Source: Thalassobium sp. (GTDB lineage Bacteria; Pseudomonadota; Gammaproteobacteria; Pseudomonadales; Oceanobacteraceae). From it: a DNA stretch of 64,000 bases. This document shows, piece after piece, positions 6,994-15,883 of the stretch (position 1 is the first letter of the stretch; the number at the start of each line of letters is the position of its first letter). The notes under the pieces are model-generated. The model searched no databases. It saw nothing but the letters and a program-made list of their open reading frames with translations, and was not told the origin of the DNA. Both the position numbers and the translations under genes were made by a program. The stretch lies in NCBI GenBank assembly GCA_002733205.1, contig NVUW01000015.1, positions 1-64,000 on the forward strand, read 5' to 3'.

Positions 6994-7337
6994 TGTCCGA
7001 ATCAAAAGCTGCACAACTGAAAAAGAAAAAAGGGGAGCGTAAAAGGCTTCTCGAAGAAGAGCGGGCAATTCAGGCAGAGTTAGATGCGGGGGTAGAGGAG
7101 CGTAAAGAAGCGCGTAAGGAAGTAACCGCATGTAGGTTAGTTGTCGAAGGGCATATACTTTCCTTGCGTATTGCTGGTAGTGATATGAGTGGCATCATTT
7201 CTAAACAGCAAACCTTTACCAAGTTCGACCGTTACAAAGAGTTTCAAGAGGAGTTGCTAAATAGAACGGATGAGTTACTAACCGCAGCAACGGAACACAA
7301 CCAAGCTATACAGAAGGTTAAAGACCTTGGCGGCTAG
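6993..7337 (+). CDS. Coiled-coil protein of unknown function
   Basis: 114 residues. The first 55 are a charged heptad-like helix rich in K/E/R (KKKKGERKRLLEEERAIQAE), and a second helical stretch follows. The start shares a base with the preceding stop after a good AGGAGG ribosome site. Its end overlaps the VRR-NUC gene. Possibly a structural or partner protein of the nuclease-helicase pair; inference only. Confidence 0.65.
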   Translation: MSESKAAQLKKKKGERKRLLEEERAIQAELDAGVEERKEARKEVTACRLVVEGHILSLRIAGSDMSGIISKQQTFTKFDRYKEFQEELLNRTDELLTAATEHNQAIQKVKDLGG

Positions 7338-7674
7338 GCGCGAAAGTTCTATAGAAACTTCGTTTAATACTGAGGCGGCAAAGAACTTCTTCCTCAGTAT
7401 TAAACTTATTGCTAATAGCAGAAATGGCTTCCCTGATCGAACGTGTTTCGGTAAGGGAGGCCATATCTTTTTTGTAGAATTGAAAAGACCTAAAGAAGAC
7501 CCAAGGCCAAATCAGTATTACTGGCACCGATTACTAAAACGAATGGGGTTTAGATGTTATGTCTGTAAGACAACGGACGAAGCGAAGAAAATCTTTAAAC
7601 TTGAGCGGCGATACCAAATGGATTCCTCATCAATACCAACTAAGCGCCATCGCAAGAGGGTTTCGACAAAATAA
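7327..7674 (+). CDS. VRR-NUC domain nuclease
   Basis: 115 residues. It shows the compact VRR-NUC (PD-(D/E)XK) pattern: an N-terminal glutamate helix, NGFPDRTCF (about 36-44), FFVELKRPKEDPRPNQ with the E-x-K catalytic pair (about 50-65) and a terminal RCYVCKTTDEAKKIF helix. In phages these stand-alone nucleases are encoded just before an SNF2-like helicase, as here. The start is TTG at 7327 with AGAAGG about 9 bases upstream; the end overlaps the helicase gene. Confidence 0.85.
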   Translation: MAARRESSIETSFNTEAAKNFFLSIKLIANSRNGFPDRTCFGKGGHIFFVELKRPKEDPRPNQYYWHRLLKRMGFRCYVCKTTDEAKKIFKLERRYQMDSSSIPTKRHRKRVSTK

Positions 7675-9058
7675 GTTAGCGTACTTTCTAGATCCTGGCT
7701 TAGGGAAGACCACTATAATACTACAGTTATACAAGATGCTAAAGCAGTATGGTAAAGCGAAAGGCATCCTGTTAATTGCACCTATTCGTGTGATGGAATT
7801 AGTGTGGCCTTTGGAGATTCAGAAATGGCCCAACTTCCGCCACATAAAAATCAACATCATGCATGGCCCAAAGAAAAAGCTAGACTACGACGCAGATATA
7901 AACATCATTAACCCTGCGGGTCTCCCCTGGCTTAAAACACAACTGCACAACGTACGTGTTAAGAAGTGGCCATTTGATATGATGGTAGTCGATGAAAGCA
8001 CAATGTTTAAAAATTATGACAGTGCTAGATTCATGCTACTACAGAACTACTTTACTAAAAAGATGTCTCGCCGGTACATTCTAACAGGTACGCCAATCCC
8101 TAATGGTTACATGCAGTTATTCAGCCAATTCAAGATTGTTGATGAAGGGCGTTCTCTTGGTAAAAACATAACTGACTTTAGGTACCATTACTTTAAACCT
8201 GTTGGCCCACCTCAGTATAGGCAGTTTAAGTTACGCGATGGTGCAGACAAAAAGATTAATAAAAAGATAGCGCGTTATGTCTGTAGAATGTCAGCAGAAG
8301 AGTATTTGAAACTTCCACCAATATCTATTAATACTATAAAAGTAGATATGCCTAAAAAGGCGATGAAACAATATGAGAAATTACGTGATGAACAGTTCTT
8401 GCAAGTTGGTATCAAAGAAATCTATCCGCCAACCGCTGCAAGTCTCGGTCAAAAGCTCCACCAGATCGCAAATGGCAACCTATACGAAAACTGGGATGTA
8501 CTTGAGAAAGGGAAAGTACCTTCCGCAGCAAAGCGACCCTATATTAAGTTTCACAATGCCAAGATCGATGCACTTAAGGAACTTCAGACAGAACTACAAG
8601 GTAAACCTCTCTTTGTCGCGTACTGGTACCACCACGATCTTATTACACTCCAAGCGGCGTTTCCTAAAGCCATCATCATTAATTCTAAAACCACATCTAA
8701 ACAAGCGGCAAAGATAGAACGCGATTGGAATGCCGGAAGGATACCAATGCTAATAGCACAGCCCGCATCTGTTGCCCATGGGCTTAACTTTCAAAAGGCC
8801 GGAGGCGATGTTGCATGGTACTCATTAGTATACGACTTCGAACTTTATGATCAGTTTATCAAAAGGTTATGGAGACAAGGCGCAATTGATAAAGTTATGG
8901 TACACTTCTTAATGACCCGAGGCACTATTGATGAAGCAATATTCGAGAAGCTAATGGGAAAGAAAGTAGTACAGGATGACTTTTATGAAGTTATGAGAGT
9001 TTATCAACGCCAACTTAAAAAGGATATGGACTATGAACAAAGTAATAGAGCGGCTTAA
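7559..9058 (+). CDS. SNF2-type DNA helicase
   Basis: 499 residues from the ATG at 7559. Motifs: PHQYQLSAIARGF (Q-like motif), Walker A LDPGLGKTTI (about 45), Walker B VVDEST (about 143), motif III TGTPIPNG (about 176) and motif VI-like FIKRLWRQGAIDKV (about 433). This is the phage superfamily II translocase usually paired with a VRR-NUC nuclease in replication or recombination. The first 14 residues lie in the overlap with the nuclease gene and look like shadow sequence, so a TTG start at 7601 is an alternative. Confidence 0.88.
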   Translation: MSVRQRTKRRKSLNLSGDTKWIPHQYQLSAIARGFRQNKLAYFLDPGLGKTTIILQLYKMLKQYGKAKGILLIAPIRVMELVWPLEIQKWPNFRHIKINIMHGPKKKLDYDADINIINPAGLPWLKTQLHNVRVKKWPFDMMVVDESTMFKNYDSARFMLLQNYFTKKMSRRYILTGTPIPNGYMQLFSQFKIVDEGRSLGKNITDFRYHYFKPVGPPQYRQFKLRDGADKKINKKIARYVCRMSAEEYLKLPPISINTIKVDMPKKAMKQYEKLRDEQFLQVGIKEIYPPTAASLGQKLHQIANGNLYENWDVLEKGKVPSAAKRPYIKFHNAKIDALKELQTELQGKPLFVAYWYHHDLITLQAAFPKAIIINSKTTSKQAAKIERDWNAGRIPMLIAQPASVAHGLNFQKAGGDVAWYSLVYDFELYDQFIKRLWRQGAIDKVMVHFLMTRGTIDEAIFEKLMGKKVVQDDFYEVMRVYQRQLKKDMDYEQSNRAA

Positions 9059-9749
9059 AGAGCCGTCCAGTTGGGCAGGACTAGCAATCCTAGCCTTGGT
9101 AGCATTACAAATTATACCGGCAGAACAAGGCATTATGCTTTTAGATGTTGCCAATAGTGGAGGGTTAACAGCAATAGCAGAAGTAGCCCAACCCGCTGCG
9201 GAAGTATTAGCACCTGTAGCACAGGAAACCAATTGGCTTAAGATAGGTCTTAATGTTCTTGGTATTGCGTCAGGTGTTGGTGCTTTGGGATCAATGATAT
9301 TACCGGAAGGGAGGAAAGTAGTACTAGCATTATTGATGTTGCCTACTATGCTCTTATTCTCCGGTACTGCTACTACAGTAGAAGCAGCTACCTTTTCGAC
9401 GCTTAGTTGGGAGTTACCCACCGAAAGGATAAATGGAAAACCCTTAGCAGGAAACGAGATAGGTGGCATACTGATACACACCACACATCCAGACGGGACA
9501 ATAACGGTCTATGACGAAACGGATGGTAGCGCAACTGAGTATATCTTTACGCCCACTGTTAATGGCGTGTATCGTTTTACTGTTCAAGTGTATGATAAGA
9601 CAGAGCCTAACGTGGTACGAGGGATAATGTCTAAACCAGTAGCAGGGTTATACGATGAGGGAGTCAGTCCACCAGCCCAAATGCCGCTTACAATAAGGGT
9701 AACTTGTGATGTTGTTACTAACTGCGATTTTGAAATATTGAATGAGTAG
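9033..9749 (+). CDS. Membrane-anchored protein, holin-like N-terminus, exported Ig-like domain
   Basis: 238 residues overlapping the helicase end. Hydrophobic segments lie at about 14-34 and 71-120 (VVLALLMLPTMLLFSGTATT). A beta-rich domain follows (about 125-238; TLSWELPTERINGKPL to CDVVTNCDFEIL) with a fibronectin/Ig-like look and two late cysteines that could form a disulfide outside the membrane. The opening (RLKEPSSWAGLAILALVAL) recalls phage holins. It could be a holin-like, superinfection-exclusion or spanin-like protein; not decided by sequence. A terminator follows. Confidence 0.6.
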   Translation: MNKVIERLKEPSSWAGLAILALVALQIIPAEQGIMLLDVANSGGLTAIAEVAQPAAEVLAPVAQETNWLKIGLNVLGIASGVGALGSMILPEGRKVVLALLMLPTMLLFSGTATTVEAATFSTLSWELPTERINGKPLAGNEIGGILIHTTHPDGTITVYDETDGSATEYIFTPTVNGVYRFTVQVYDKTEPNVVRGIMSKPVAGLYDEGVSPPAQMPLTIRVTCDVVTNCDFEILNE

Positions 9750-9765
9750 CTAAAGTAATGTAGTA

Positions 9766-9793
9766 AAAAGGCAGCCTTCGGGTTGCCTTTTTT
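9766..9793 (+). terminator. Intrinsic terminator
   Basis: GGCAGCC-TTCG-GGTTGCC with a stable UUCG loop, an A-run before and six Ts after. It closes the replication operon. Confidence 0.9.
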
Positions 9794-9832
9794 ATGCGCA
9801 AGTGTTTATACTGTAGGAGGAGGAAACAAATT

Positions 9833-10090
9833 ATGGCACTAAACGGATTCGATGACGGCAGTTTTAACCATGGCCCCTTAAAAGAGGTCAGTAAATCTAA
9901 CATAACAAGCGAAGAGTTAGCAGGAGATGTAGAGGCGTTCCTAGCCCAAGGTGGAAAGGTAACCTTAGAAGCCCCACAACAAGCAGTACCATGGCATGAA
10001 GCAAGAGATTACATAAAGGCCAATAGGGACAAACTAATGGAGCCACTGAACAAACCTTACGATATTACATCAAAAGGCTATACAAAATAA
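9833..10090 (+). CDS. Small acidic protein of unknown function
   Basis: 85 residues from an ATG preceded by a perfect ribosome site (GGAGGAGG, 9 bases upstream); in-frame sequence further upstream lies in the terminator. The protein is soluble and mixed-charge (LNGFDDGSFNHGPLKEV ...). The strong ribosome site suggests high expression. A promoter-like TTTATACTGTAGG lies just upstream. No family recognised. Confidence 0.65.
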   Translation: MALNGFDDGSFNHGPLKEVSKSNITSEELAGDVEAFLAQGGKVTLEAPQQAVPWHEARDYIKANRDKLMEPLNKPYDITSKGYTK

Positions 10091-10107
10091 AAGTAATGTA
10101 ATACTAT
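10079..10107 (+). promoter_or_regulatory. Probable promoter of the H1-like gene
   Basis: TATACA (10079-10084) and TACTAT (10102-10107) are 17 bases apart, within GTAATACTATAGC. This matches the TACTAT-type -10 used at 1454 and in the right-arm cassettes. Confidence 0.45.
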
Positions 10108-10154
10108 AGCGACCTCTTAACCAAAAACACATTAAATTTAAAGGAACAATAGAA

Positions 10155-10628
10155 ATGACAGAAGCAGCCCCCCGCAAAAAGCGAGTAAGTATCGCTTCTA
10201 CTTGTAAAGAAATGATCATCGCTGACAAAACAACCAAAGCCATCCTAGTTAAGCTAATGAAAAAGTTTGGCCCAGGCACTGAATTGGATAAATCCGAAGA
10301 GCGCCTTGCTGACAGCATTAAGTATTACACCACACAGCTATTCAGCTTCGGTCAAATTAACGAAAAAACTAAGTACCGTCATCTTCAAAAGATGGGTCGC
10401 GGTAAAGGGGAAGGCAAATCAAAAGTAGAAGAAGAAGAAGCCAAGCCAAAAGTGAGCCGCAAGAAGAAAGCAGAGCTAAAGTCAGACGCAGTAGCAGCAA
10501 AGGCGAAGGCGAAGGCGAAGGTAGAAGCCGTCGAAGAAAAGCCAAAGGCGAAGGTAAAAGCCAAGTCGAAGAAAGCCGCCCCGGTCAAGAAAGCTGGGCG
10601 CAAGAAGAAGAAATCAGCCGCGAAGTAA
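10155..10628 (+). CDS. Histone-H1-like lysine/alanine-rich DNA-binding protein
   Basis: 157 residues. An N-terminal helical domain (about 10-75; SIASTCKEMIIADKTTKAI to YYTTQLFSFGQI) is of the same type as the one in the protein at 63424. It is followed by a roughly 75-residue low-complexity tail of lysine, alanine and proline (repeats of AKAK, KPKAKVK, KKAA) like eukaryotic histone H1 tails and bacterial Hc1/AlgP-like proteins. Nonspecific DNA compaction or host nucleoid interference is likely; inference from composition. AAAGGA precedes the ATG. Confidence 0.7.
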   Translation: MTEAAPRKKRVSIASTCKEMIIADKTTKAILVKLMKKFGPGTELDKSEERLADSIKYYTTQLFSFGQINEKTKYRHLQKMGRGKGEGKSKVEEEEAKPKVSRKKKAELKSDAVAAKAKAKAKVEAVEEKPKAKVKAKSKKAAPVKKAGRKKKKSAAK

Positions 10629-10810
10629 TTGATGGTGTTGTTTATCTGGTGGGGGAAAATGCTCTTGGCCCCCATGGTGTTCTTACTAGAGTAACAGTTG
10701 TTAGTACAGCTTCATGGGTGTCAGGTTTTACCACTTGTGGGCCAAAAGGTAAAGAACGTGCTAGAATGAAATTAATTTCATACATTGCACACAAGAATTA
10801 CCAGGACTAG
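10625..10810 (+). CDS. Possible small gene in the -1 frame beyond the H1-like tail
   Basis: An open frame, -1 relative to the H1-like gene, continues past that gene's stop and ends with TAG at 10808, four bases before the next ATG. Its roughly 60 residues look protein-like (DGVVYLVGENALGPHGVL ... ARMKLISYIAHKNYQD). No ATG opens it: the choices are GTG at 10649, entry by -1 frameshifting on the A/G-rich H1 tail (no canonical heptamer seen), or a start inside the H1 gene. Start unresolved. Confidence 0.35.
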   Translation, partial: VIDGVVYLVGENALGPHGVLTRVTVVSTASWVSGFTTCGPKGKERARMKLISYIAHKNYQD

Positions 10811-10814
10811 CACG

Positions 10815-11096
10815 ATGGCAAACGTTAAAAATATACCTCCCTATGATTCCAGTAGGGAGGTTCCTCTCTCTTCAATTGAAGAAGGTCATGCATGCCTTTT
10901 GAAAATCAAAGGCACACATTCTCTTTACATCGTAGGCAGGATTGGCAATACACCATTAGTATTGGATTGTCCAGATCACCAGCCAAATAAAAATATACTG
11001 ATAATGAACTTAAACTCGGGAAGGATTGTAAATAAGCATCCTTTACAAGTGGTCGTCCCTGTCCACTGTAAGATGATAGTTCGTAATAAGGCGTAG
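10815..11096 (+). CDS. Unknown small protein
   Basis: 93 residues from the ATG at 10815, preceded by CCAGGA 8 bases upstream; an upstream TTG in frame is less likely. The composition suggests a compact beta protein (HACLLKIKGTHSLYIVGRIG...). Last plus-strand gene before the convergent endolysin, whose stop is only nine bases away with no terminator between. Confidence 0.55.
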   Translation: MANVKNIPPYDSSREVPLSSIEEGHACLLKIKGTHSLYIVGRIGNTPLVLDCPDHQPNKNILIMNLNSGRIVNKHPLQVVVPVHCKMIVRNKA

Positions 11097-11104
11097 GTAT
11101 TACT

Positions 11105-11608
11105 TTATTGAGAACGTCGCTCCAACTGTAAGTGACCAAGATCTAAGAAGGGTTTCTTATTCAGTGCCAACATTCGGCGTGTGTATCGCTGTGATTCTTT
11201 TTTAACGTCATTGATCCGGGTTAAAGGCTTGTCCCAACACCCGCCCCAAATCATTTCTACCTTGTGTTCTATGCATGCCCTTTGGAACGCTTCGATAATG
11301 GGGAAGTAATACTCGTGAACCCAAGTACCCCCATCCGGCCCATAAGCCATAAAATCGATTGCTAAGCGCTTCTGGTGCATACTTATACCTGTACCAGTGA
11401 AATTGCCTATCCTCAGTCCCTTGGGTATGCCATTGAGCTTAGACTTGTTGTTCCGGTAGATCTTCAACTGTTCTTCGTCTGTACGCAGTCCTGATATAAT
11501 GGCAATGTCATAAGGGGTATATGTCAACGCTGTTTGTGCAACTTTTGCCATTTGGTGATCGACTGTAGAAAGTATCTGTATGGAACGTTTGCCGTAGCGG
11601 AAGCTCAT
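11105..11608 (-). CDS. Endolysin, M15-type L-alanyl-D-glutamate peptidase
   Basis: 167 residues. It matches the M15C peptidoglycan peptidases: SGLRTDEEQ near the front, the zinc site SMHQKRLAIDF (S-x-H-x6-D, about 74-84) and a late DLGHLQL supplying the second zinc histidine (about 158). No signal peptide or separate cell-wall-binding domain, typical of Gram-negative phage lysins that depend on a holin. It is the last gene of the long minus-strand late operon, directly downstream of a holin-like protein. Confidence 0.88.
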   Translation of the reverse strand: MSFRYGKRSIQILSTVDHQMAKVAQTALTYTPYDIAIISGLRTDEEQLKIYRNNKSKLNGIPKGLRIGNFTGTGISMHQKRLAIDFMAYGPDGGTWVHEYYFPIIEAFQRACIEHKVEMIWGGCWDKPLTRINDVKKESQRYTRRMLALNKKPFLDLGHLQLERRSQ

Positions 11609-11609
11609 A

Positions 11610-11888
11610 TCAAGACCCTTTGTTCATTAACTCTCGTAGACCCACGAATAGCGCTGTACCAACGCCGCCTATGACTGTCAAGATAGCAGCAGTAAAACCG
11701 ATTGTTCTTAAGCTTTTTGCTGACTCACGAAGATTACGAAGGTAGGAGAAGTCTTGTTGTAATTTGATGGGGTCACTTGAATCAATGCCGCAACGAGTGA
11801 ACGCTCTCATTACGGTCTTTTCCATTATCTCCTCTAATTCCGCCTTAGTTAAAGCTATCTGTACATTCTCTTCATTCAATGGGGGCAT
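11610..11888 (-). CDS. Holin-like single-pass membrane protein
   Basis: 92 residues. An N-terminal soluble helical part (ALTKAELEEIMEKTVMRAF) is followed by one transmembrane helix (about 63-83; IGFTAAILTVIGGVGTALFV) and a short basic tail. Its position one base before the endolysin gene is the main reason to call it a holin or lysis regulator. A pinholin or a small membrane protein of other role cannot be excluded. Confidence 0.6.
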   Translation of the reverse strand: MPPLNEENVQIALTKAELEEIMEKTVMRAFTRCGIDSSDPIKLQQDFSYLRNLRESAKSLRTIGFTAAILTVIGGVGTALFVGLRELMNKGS

Positions 11889-11962
11889 TAGGCTACATCC
11901 GGTACGTGTATTTAATTTATACTAACCATAATAGCCCAACCCTTCCCATTTGCCCAGCTACT

Positions 11963-12340
11963 CTATTGCACTCCAATGTAATGCGCGGCGGGTATAAGTG
12001 TTATTGCAAGACAAAGGAAAGTTAATGTACCACTGATCACAAAGTAAATTCGCTTAGGCATCTTCCATCCCCTATACTCCCAACCTTTAAACCAACCCTT
12101 CTTAGTTCCCCACTTATCACACGCTACACAATAAGTAAAGTCCATGAAAGGCGTTCGTAACGTTCGCAAATTCATACAGTCTAAACGTGTTCGGGGCTCC
12201 TCCATTAGTGGGATGTAAACACCCACCCCATTATCCTTATTCTCCTCTGCAACTTCCCTGTCATCCTCCCTGCTTTTACACAGCAGGGGTTTTGAGTTGC
12301 GTTTGATCATAGCCTTAATTTCTTCTTCGTGATTTTTCAT
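11963..12340 (-). CDS. C-terminally membrane-anchored unknown protein
   Basis: 125 residues: a charged N-terminal region, a central segment with CVACDKWGTKKGWFKGWEYRG (C-x-x-C) and a C-terminal transmembrane helix (about 98-120). It sits between the tail-tip gene and the lysis genes, so a lysis or host-envelope role is possible. No family recognised. Confidence 0.55.
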   Translation of the reverse strand: MKNHEEEIKAMIKRNSKPLLCKSREDDREVAEENKDNGVGVYIPLMEEPRTRLDCMNLRTLRTPFMDFTYCVACDKWGTKKGWFKGWEYRGWKMPKRIYFVISGTLTFLCLAITLIPAAHYIGVQ

Positions 12341-12355
12341 TTACATACCTTAATT

Positions 12356-15300
12356 TTAAATTGGAATATCAACTCTCATATATGCTATCCAAGTCTCAGT
12401 TGAATAGTAACCTGTCTTAACATCATACCCCCTAACTTCAAGCCTTAACACAAAGTTATCGCCGGGGGCAAACAAGTCTGCTGTCTTTGTATTATCGGTG
12501 TCATGGTTTGTGTCTCCATTCGCATCCTGAGTCCCATCAAACAGCATCGTTATGTCCTGTCCTTCTCCCGGTATATATGTTCCTAGTGCAAGAGCGTTTG
12601 ATTCATCCAGCGTATCAACATCAACGCCAGGATTAGCAGCACGCCACACAACACCCCTTCTTATAAACCTTCCTTGGTCAGAACCATACAGGCTCTTGCT
12701 GTAGAAGTAGTGGGTGTTTTCAGCATCTGTTGCGCCTATCCCTAGCAGTGCGCTAGTATCATTATTATAGTACTTAACTTCTATAAAGTCTGATCCTATA
12801 GTAGGTTTATTTGAGTTCCCCCTACCATATATGTTCATCTCGCCACTTGCAGGAAAAGCTTGCTGATCTATGACCCTACGTCTACCCGCCCACGTTATAG
12901 GCAATATTTCTTGGGTGTGGATATATCTATTAGCATCCACCACGTCAACGTCAGCAAGGTTTGCAGTTAGCTCTTTAAAAGACTGGGATACATACTCAGG
13001 CATGTTCCTTATACTAACTGCAAAATCAAACTGGTTTAACGGCCTAAGACCTATATCATTAGAAGTGAAGTCTTGGTATATAGGATCAGAGGTTGATATA
13101 CCCCCAAAGTCAGAAGCGCCTAACAAACCTATTCTATTAACAGGGCTGACTTGAACCTCATCATTCTCATCAACGTAAGTAGTACCATTTAAAGGTAGTG
13201 TAGAGATATGGGATAGGTCTATCATCCAAATGTTAGAACCTATAGGCCACGAATACATCTTACTGCCAAAGACGGTTCTATAGAAATCAAATGTCACATC
13301 TGAGTTACCTTCCTCGTAGTCTGTTATTTCTCGTATCCATATAAACTCATACTGGGAGGCATCTGCATTCGCTATAACGCATAAATTATAGGTATCCAAA
13401 CCTCTATAAGTCTGATCAAAACTAGGGTTTATCGACCCTGGTTTAGTTGACAGAGTAATAGCCCCATTCACAGGGGGAGCTGAAAAGTCATCGTCATACA
13501 ATACTCCGATAGGAACACCAAACTCATCCACACCTGGCTCCTTTCTAGTACAGGTGACCTGAGTATTACCAAAGACTAGCCAGCTCCCATTTAAGGGGAC
13601 TTCACTTTTCGCGTCTATAACTTGTGTAGTTACATGCTTAGTAGGGAAATGGCGTTTAATCCCTTCTACCCCTCCATCTCCTGTAGTAAATACATACTTG
13701 GGTGTGGCCATGTTAGGCGTTTCAAATAATGGTAGAACATGCACCTTATCATCGCGTGCCATGAATCGAGGAACTTCTATAAATACTATACTAGAGTCTG
13801 GTGGGCCACCAACGACTACAGCAGGGTCTATTTGTATAGTAACGCCAGTAGTAGTACCAAATACCAGGGTTCCCAAACCATCTAACACAGCATCAGCAGG
13901 GGTTGATATATGCCAAGTCGCTTTTAAGTTCTCTATATCCTGCACAAAGCTATCTGTAATATTATTTACCCAAGTAGTACCACCAATCTCTACACTTCGG
14001 ATATAGTTTCTCTCGTAATAGATTGGTTCTCCTACAGTACCAAGGTTAACAAGATCGATTATTATAGTTAATGACTTAGTAGCTGTAGCCTTATGATCAA
14101 TCTGAACTTTCCTGACATCGCTACCATTAAACGCAGGGGTGTTACAGGTACCAAATAAAGGTGCTTGCTTAACTCCACTGCCTCCATAACTGCTAAATCC
14201 TAAAAAGTCTCCGTCATCTCCCCCTAACACATCAATTATTATATCGCCGGTTATTACAGTAGAATCACCATCTGGGTAACCTATGTCCGGGTCTCCTGCA
14301 TTGCCCAAGATGTCAGAATCAAAAATACTTGAATCCTCTCGGAACGCATCTTCAACAACGTTCGCAACTATTACTTCGCTGTTAGCATCGCCGTAATTAA
14401 CTGTTTTAACCCGAGCAACAAAGTCAACAAGTCCAAGAGGTGACCAGTTGATTACTATAACATCCCCTTTCTTTATATCAAATGCTGCTCTTGTAAGTGT
14501 AACTTCCATTGGCTTAGGTGCAGAAGCCAGCATGCGCATTTCACGCCAAGCCACCTTTTGCGCAACAGTTTCATTAAGCAACATCTTGTATGGCATTTCT
14601 AAACTGTTGATGTTACCAATAGATTGCATGGCCGCGTTGTTAAAAGCTACCGCAATCTGAGGAGTATAGTTTCGCCTTCTGTCAATGTAGGCAACTTTGA
14701 ATTCAGTGTTAACTGTATCCGCAGACGTTTGGGCCAATTGATTAACAGTCTTTATTAGGTCATCTGTGAAACTCGTACGTACAAAGCTCGGGTCTGTCTC
14801 TACTCCTGTACTATCCCCTGTAGTGTTATTCTTTAGGTCATCAAGTTCCCAGTCATCACGTAGTAACCGCAAAGACAACTTACCTGTATCTCTGTCAGTT
14901 TCTATTATTCCGTTTATGTGCTTTAGTATTTCATCCTTTATATTATTCATGGTTGCTTTTTCATGCAACTGTATTGATATTCCAAAATTGGCATTAAACA
15001 GAACAACGCCAATAGTTAAAAAACTAATATCATCAATAGAGGCAGCGGGGATAGCAGCCCCGAACAAAGGACTGGTTAATAACTCGTACAGTACAAAAGC
15101 TGGGTTTGCATCATACCTAGCGCGTGAATCCCCATCTGTATATGCGCCATCATTAATAGAGAAGTAAGGATCACCACCAACGCCCGCAAAAGGGTTAGGC
15201 AATCTTTCTAGTTCAAACTTCAACTGCCTTACAGAACCATTAGTCCCCCACATTCCATATATAGAAGCCCACGACACGTTCCTAAGAGCCCAAAACCTAG

Positions 15301-15883
15301 TTGGCTCATACACGTTAGCCCTACCTGAAACGTTTTGCATGGAAGCGTTGTTCCAATCCTCCCCATTATCCAAGAGTGAATCAGGGTGTCCTCGGTTAAA
15401 TCTAAAAACTAGATCTGGGCCGCCAGCCCTAAACCCATATAAGTCTGGGTTTCTGAGGTTAAAGTATTCATTCAAGAACGGCCTATGTGGGATAAAGTGT
15501 GTCGATATTTGTTCAGGTGTCATGTACCCGATATGGTCAGCATCCGCAAAGACTAGATAGTTATCAGATATAAAGGAAAGCATCCTAACGTCAGAGCCAT
15601 AGCAGAAAGTTACTCCTATACTAAGCCCATAGTGGTACCCAGCCAATTGATCCTCTATGTAGAAAGGTACTGTCACTAACGCTCCCCTCTCTATTACATT
15701 AGGTGACTCATGTAGTACAGTACCTGCGATGTATGGTATTGCCCTGCCAGCATCCGCAGTAGGAAACTTAAACTCACCTTCGCCTAAAGGCTTTAGCGAT
15801 GCATTAGGTGACGCAGCAACTGCCGCTTGTGCAACTGCCACAGCCACAATAACTATTACTATGTATATTAAAATTGTACCCAT
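12356..15883 (-). CDS. Tail tip / central tail hub protein
   Basis: 1175 residues, the largest tail-tip protein. A very hydrophobic N-terminus (about 4-26, IYIVIVIVAVAVAQAAVAA) precedes a phage-tail_3-type region (about 300-530; NQLAQTSADTVNTEFKVAY, then KGDVIVINW) that in other siphophages forms the tail hub. The C-terminal half is beta-rich and probably forms the outer receptor-proximal part. Its start shares a base with the stop of the BR0599-type gene, so the two are likely co-translated. Confidence 0.75.
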   Translation of the reverse strand: MGTILIYIVIVIVAVAVAQAAVAASPNASLKPLGEGEFKFPTADAGRAIPYIAGTVLHESPNVIERGALVTVPFYIEDQLAGYHYGLSIGVTFCYGSDVRMLSFISDNYLVFADADHIGYMTPEQISTHFIPHRPFLNEYFNLRNPDLYGFRAGGPDLVFRFNRGHPDSLLDNGEDWNNASMQNVSGRANVYEPTRFWALRNVSWASIYGMWGTNGSVRQLKFELERLPNPFAGVGGDPYFSINDGAYTDGDSRARYDANPAFVLYELLTSPLFGAAIPAASIDDISFLTIGVVLFNANFGISIQLHEKATMNNIKDEILKHINGIIETDRDTGKLSLRLLRDDWELDDLKNNTTGDSTGVETDPSFVRTSFTDDLIKTVNQLAQTSADTVNTEFKVAYIDRRRNYTPQIAVAFNNAAMQSIGNINSLEMPYKMLLNETVAQKVAWREMRMLASAPKPMEVTLTRAAFDIKKGDVIVINWSPLGLVDFVARVKTVNYGDANSEVIVANVVEDAFREDSSIFDSDILGNAGDPDIGYPDGDSTVITGDIIIDVLGGDDGDFLGFSSYGGSGVKQAPLFGTCNTPAFNGSDVRKVQIDHKATATKSLTIIIDLVNLGTVGEPIYYERNYIRSVEIGGTTWVNNITDSFVQDIENLKATWHISTPADAVLDGLGTLVFGTTTGVTIQIDPAVVVGGPPDSSIVFIEVPRFMARDDKVHVLPLFETPNMATPKYVFTTGDGGVEGIKRHFPTKHVTTQVIDAKSEVPLNGSWLVFGNTQVTCTRKEPGVDEFGVPIGVLYDDDFSAPPVNGAITLSTKPGSINPSFDQTYRGLDTYNLCVIANADASQYEFIWIREITDYEEGNSDVTFDFYRTVFGSKMYSWPIGSNIWMIDLSHISTLPLNGTTYVDENDEVQVSPVNRIGLLGASDFGGISTSDPIYQDFTSNDIGLRPLNQFDFAVSIRNMPEYVSQSFKELTANLADVDVVDANRYIHTQEILPITWAGRRRVIDQQAFPASGEMNIYGRGNSNKPTIGSDFIEVKYYNNDTSALLGIGATDAENTHYFYSKSLYGSDQGRFIRRGVVWRAANPGVDVDTLDESNALALGTYIPGEGQDITMLFDGTQDANGDTNHDTDNTKTADLFAPGDNFVLRLEVRGYDVKTGYYSTETWIAYMRVDIPI

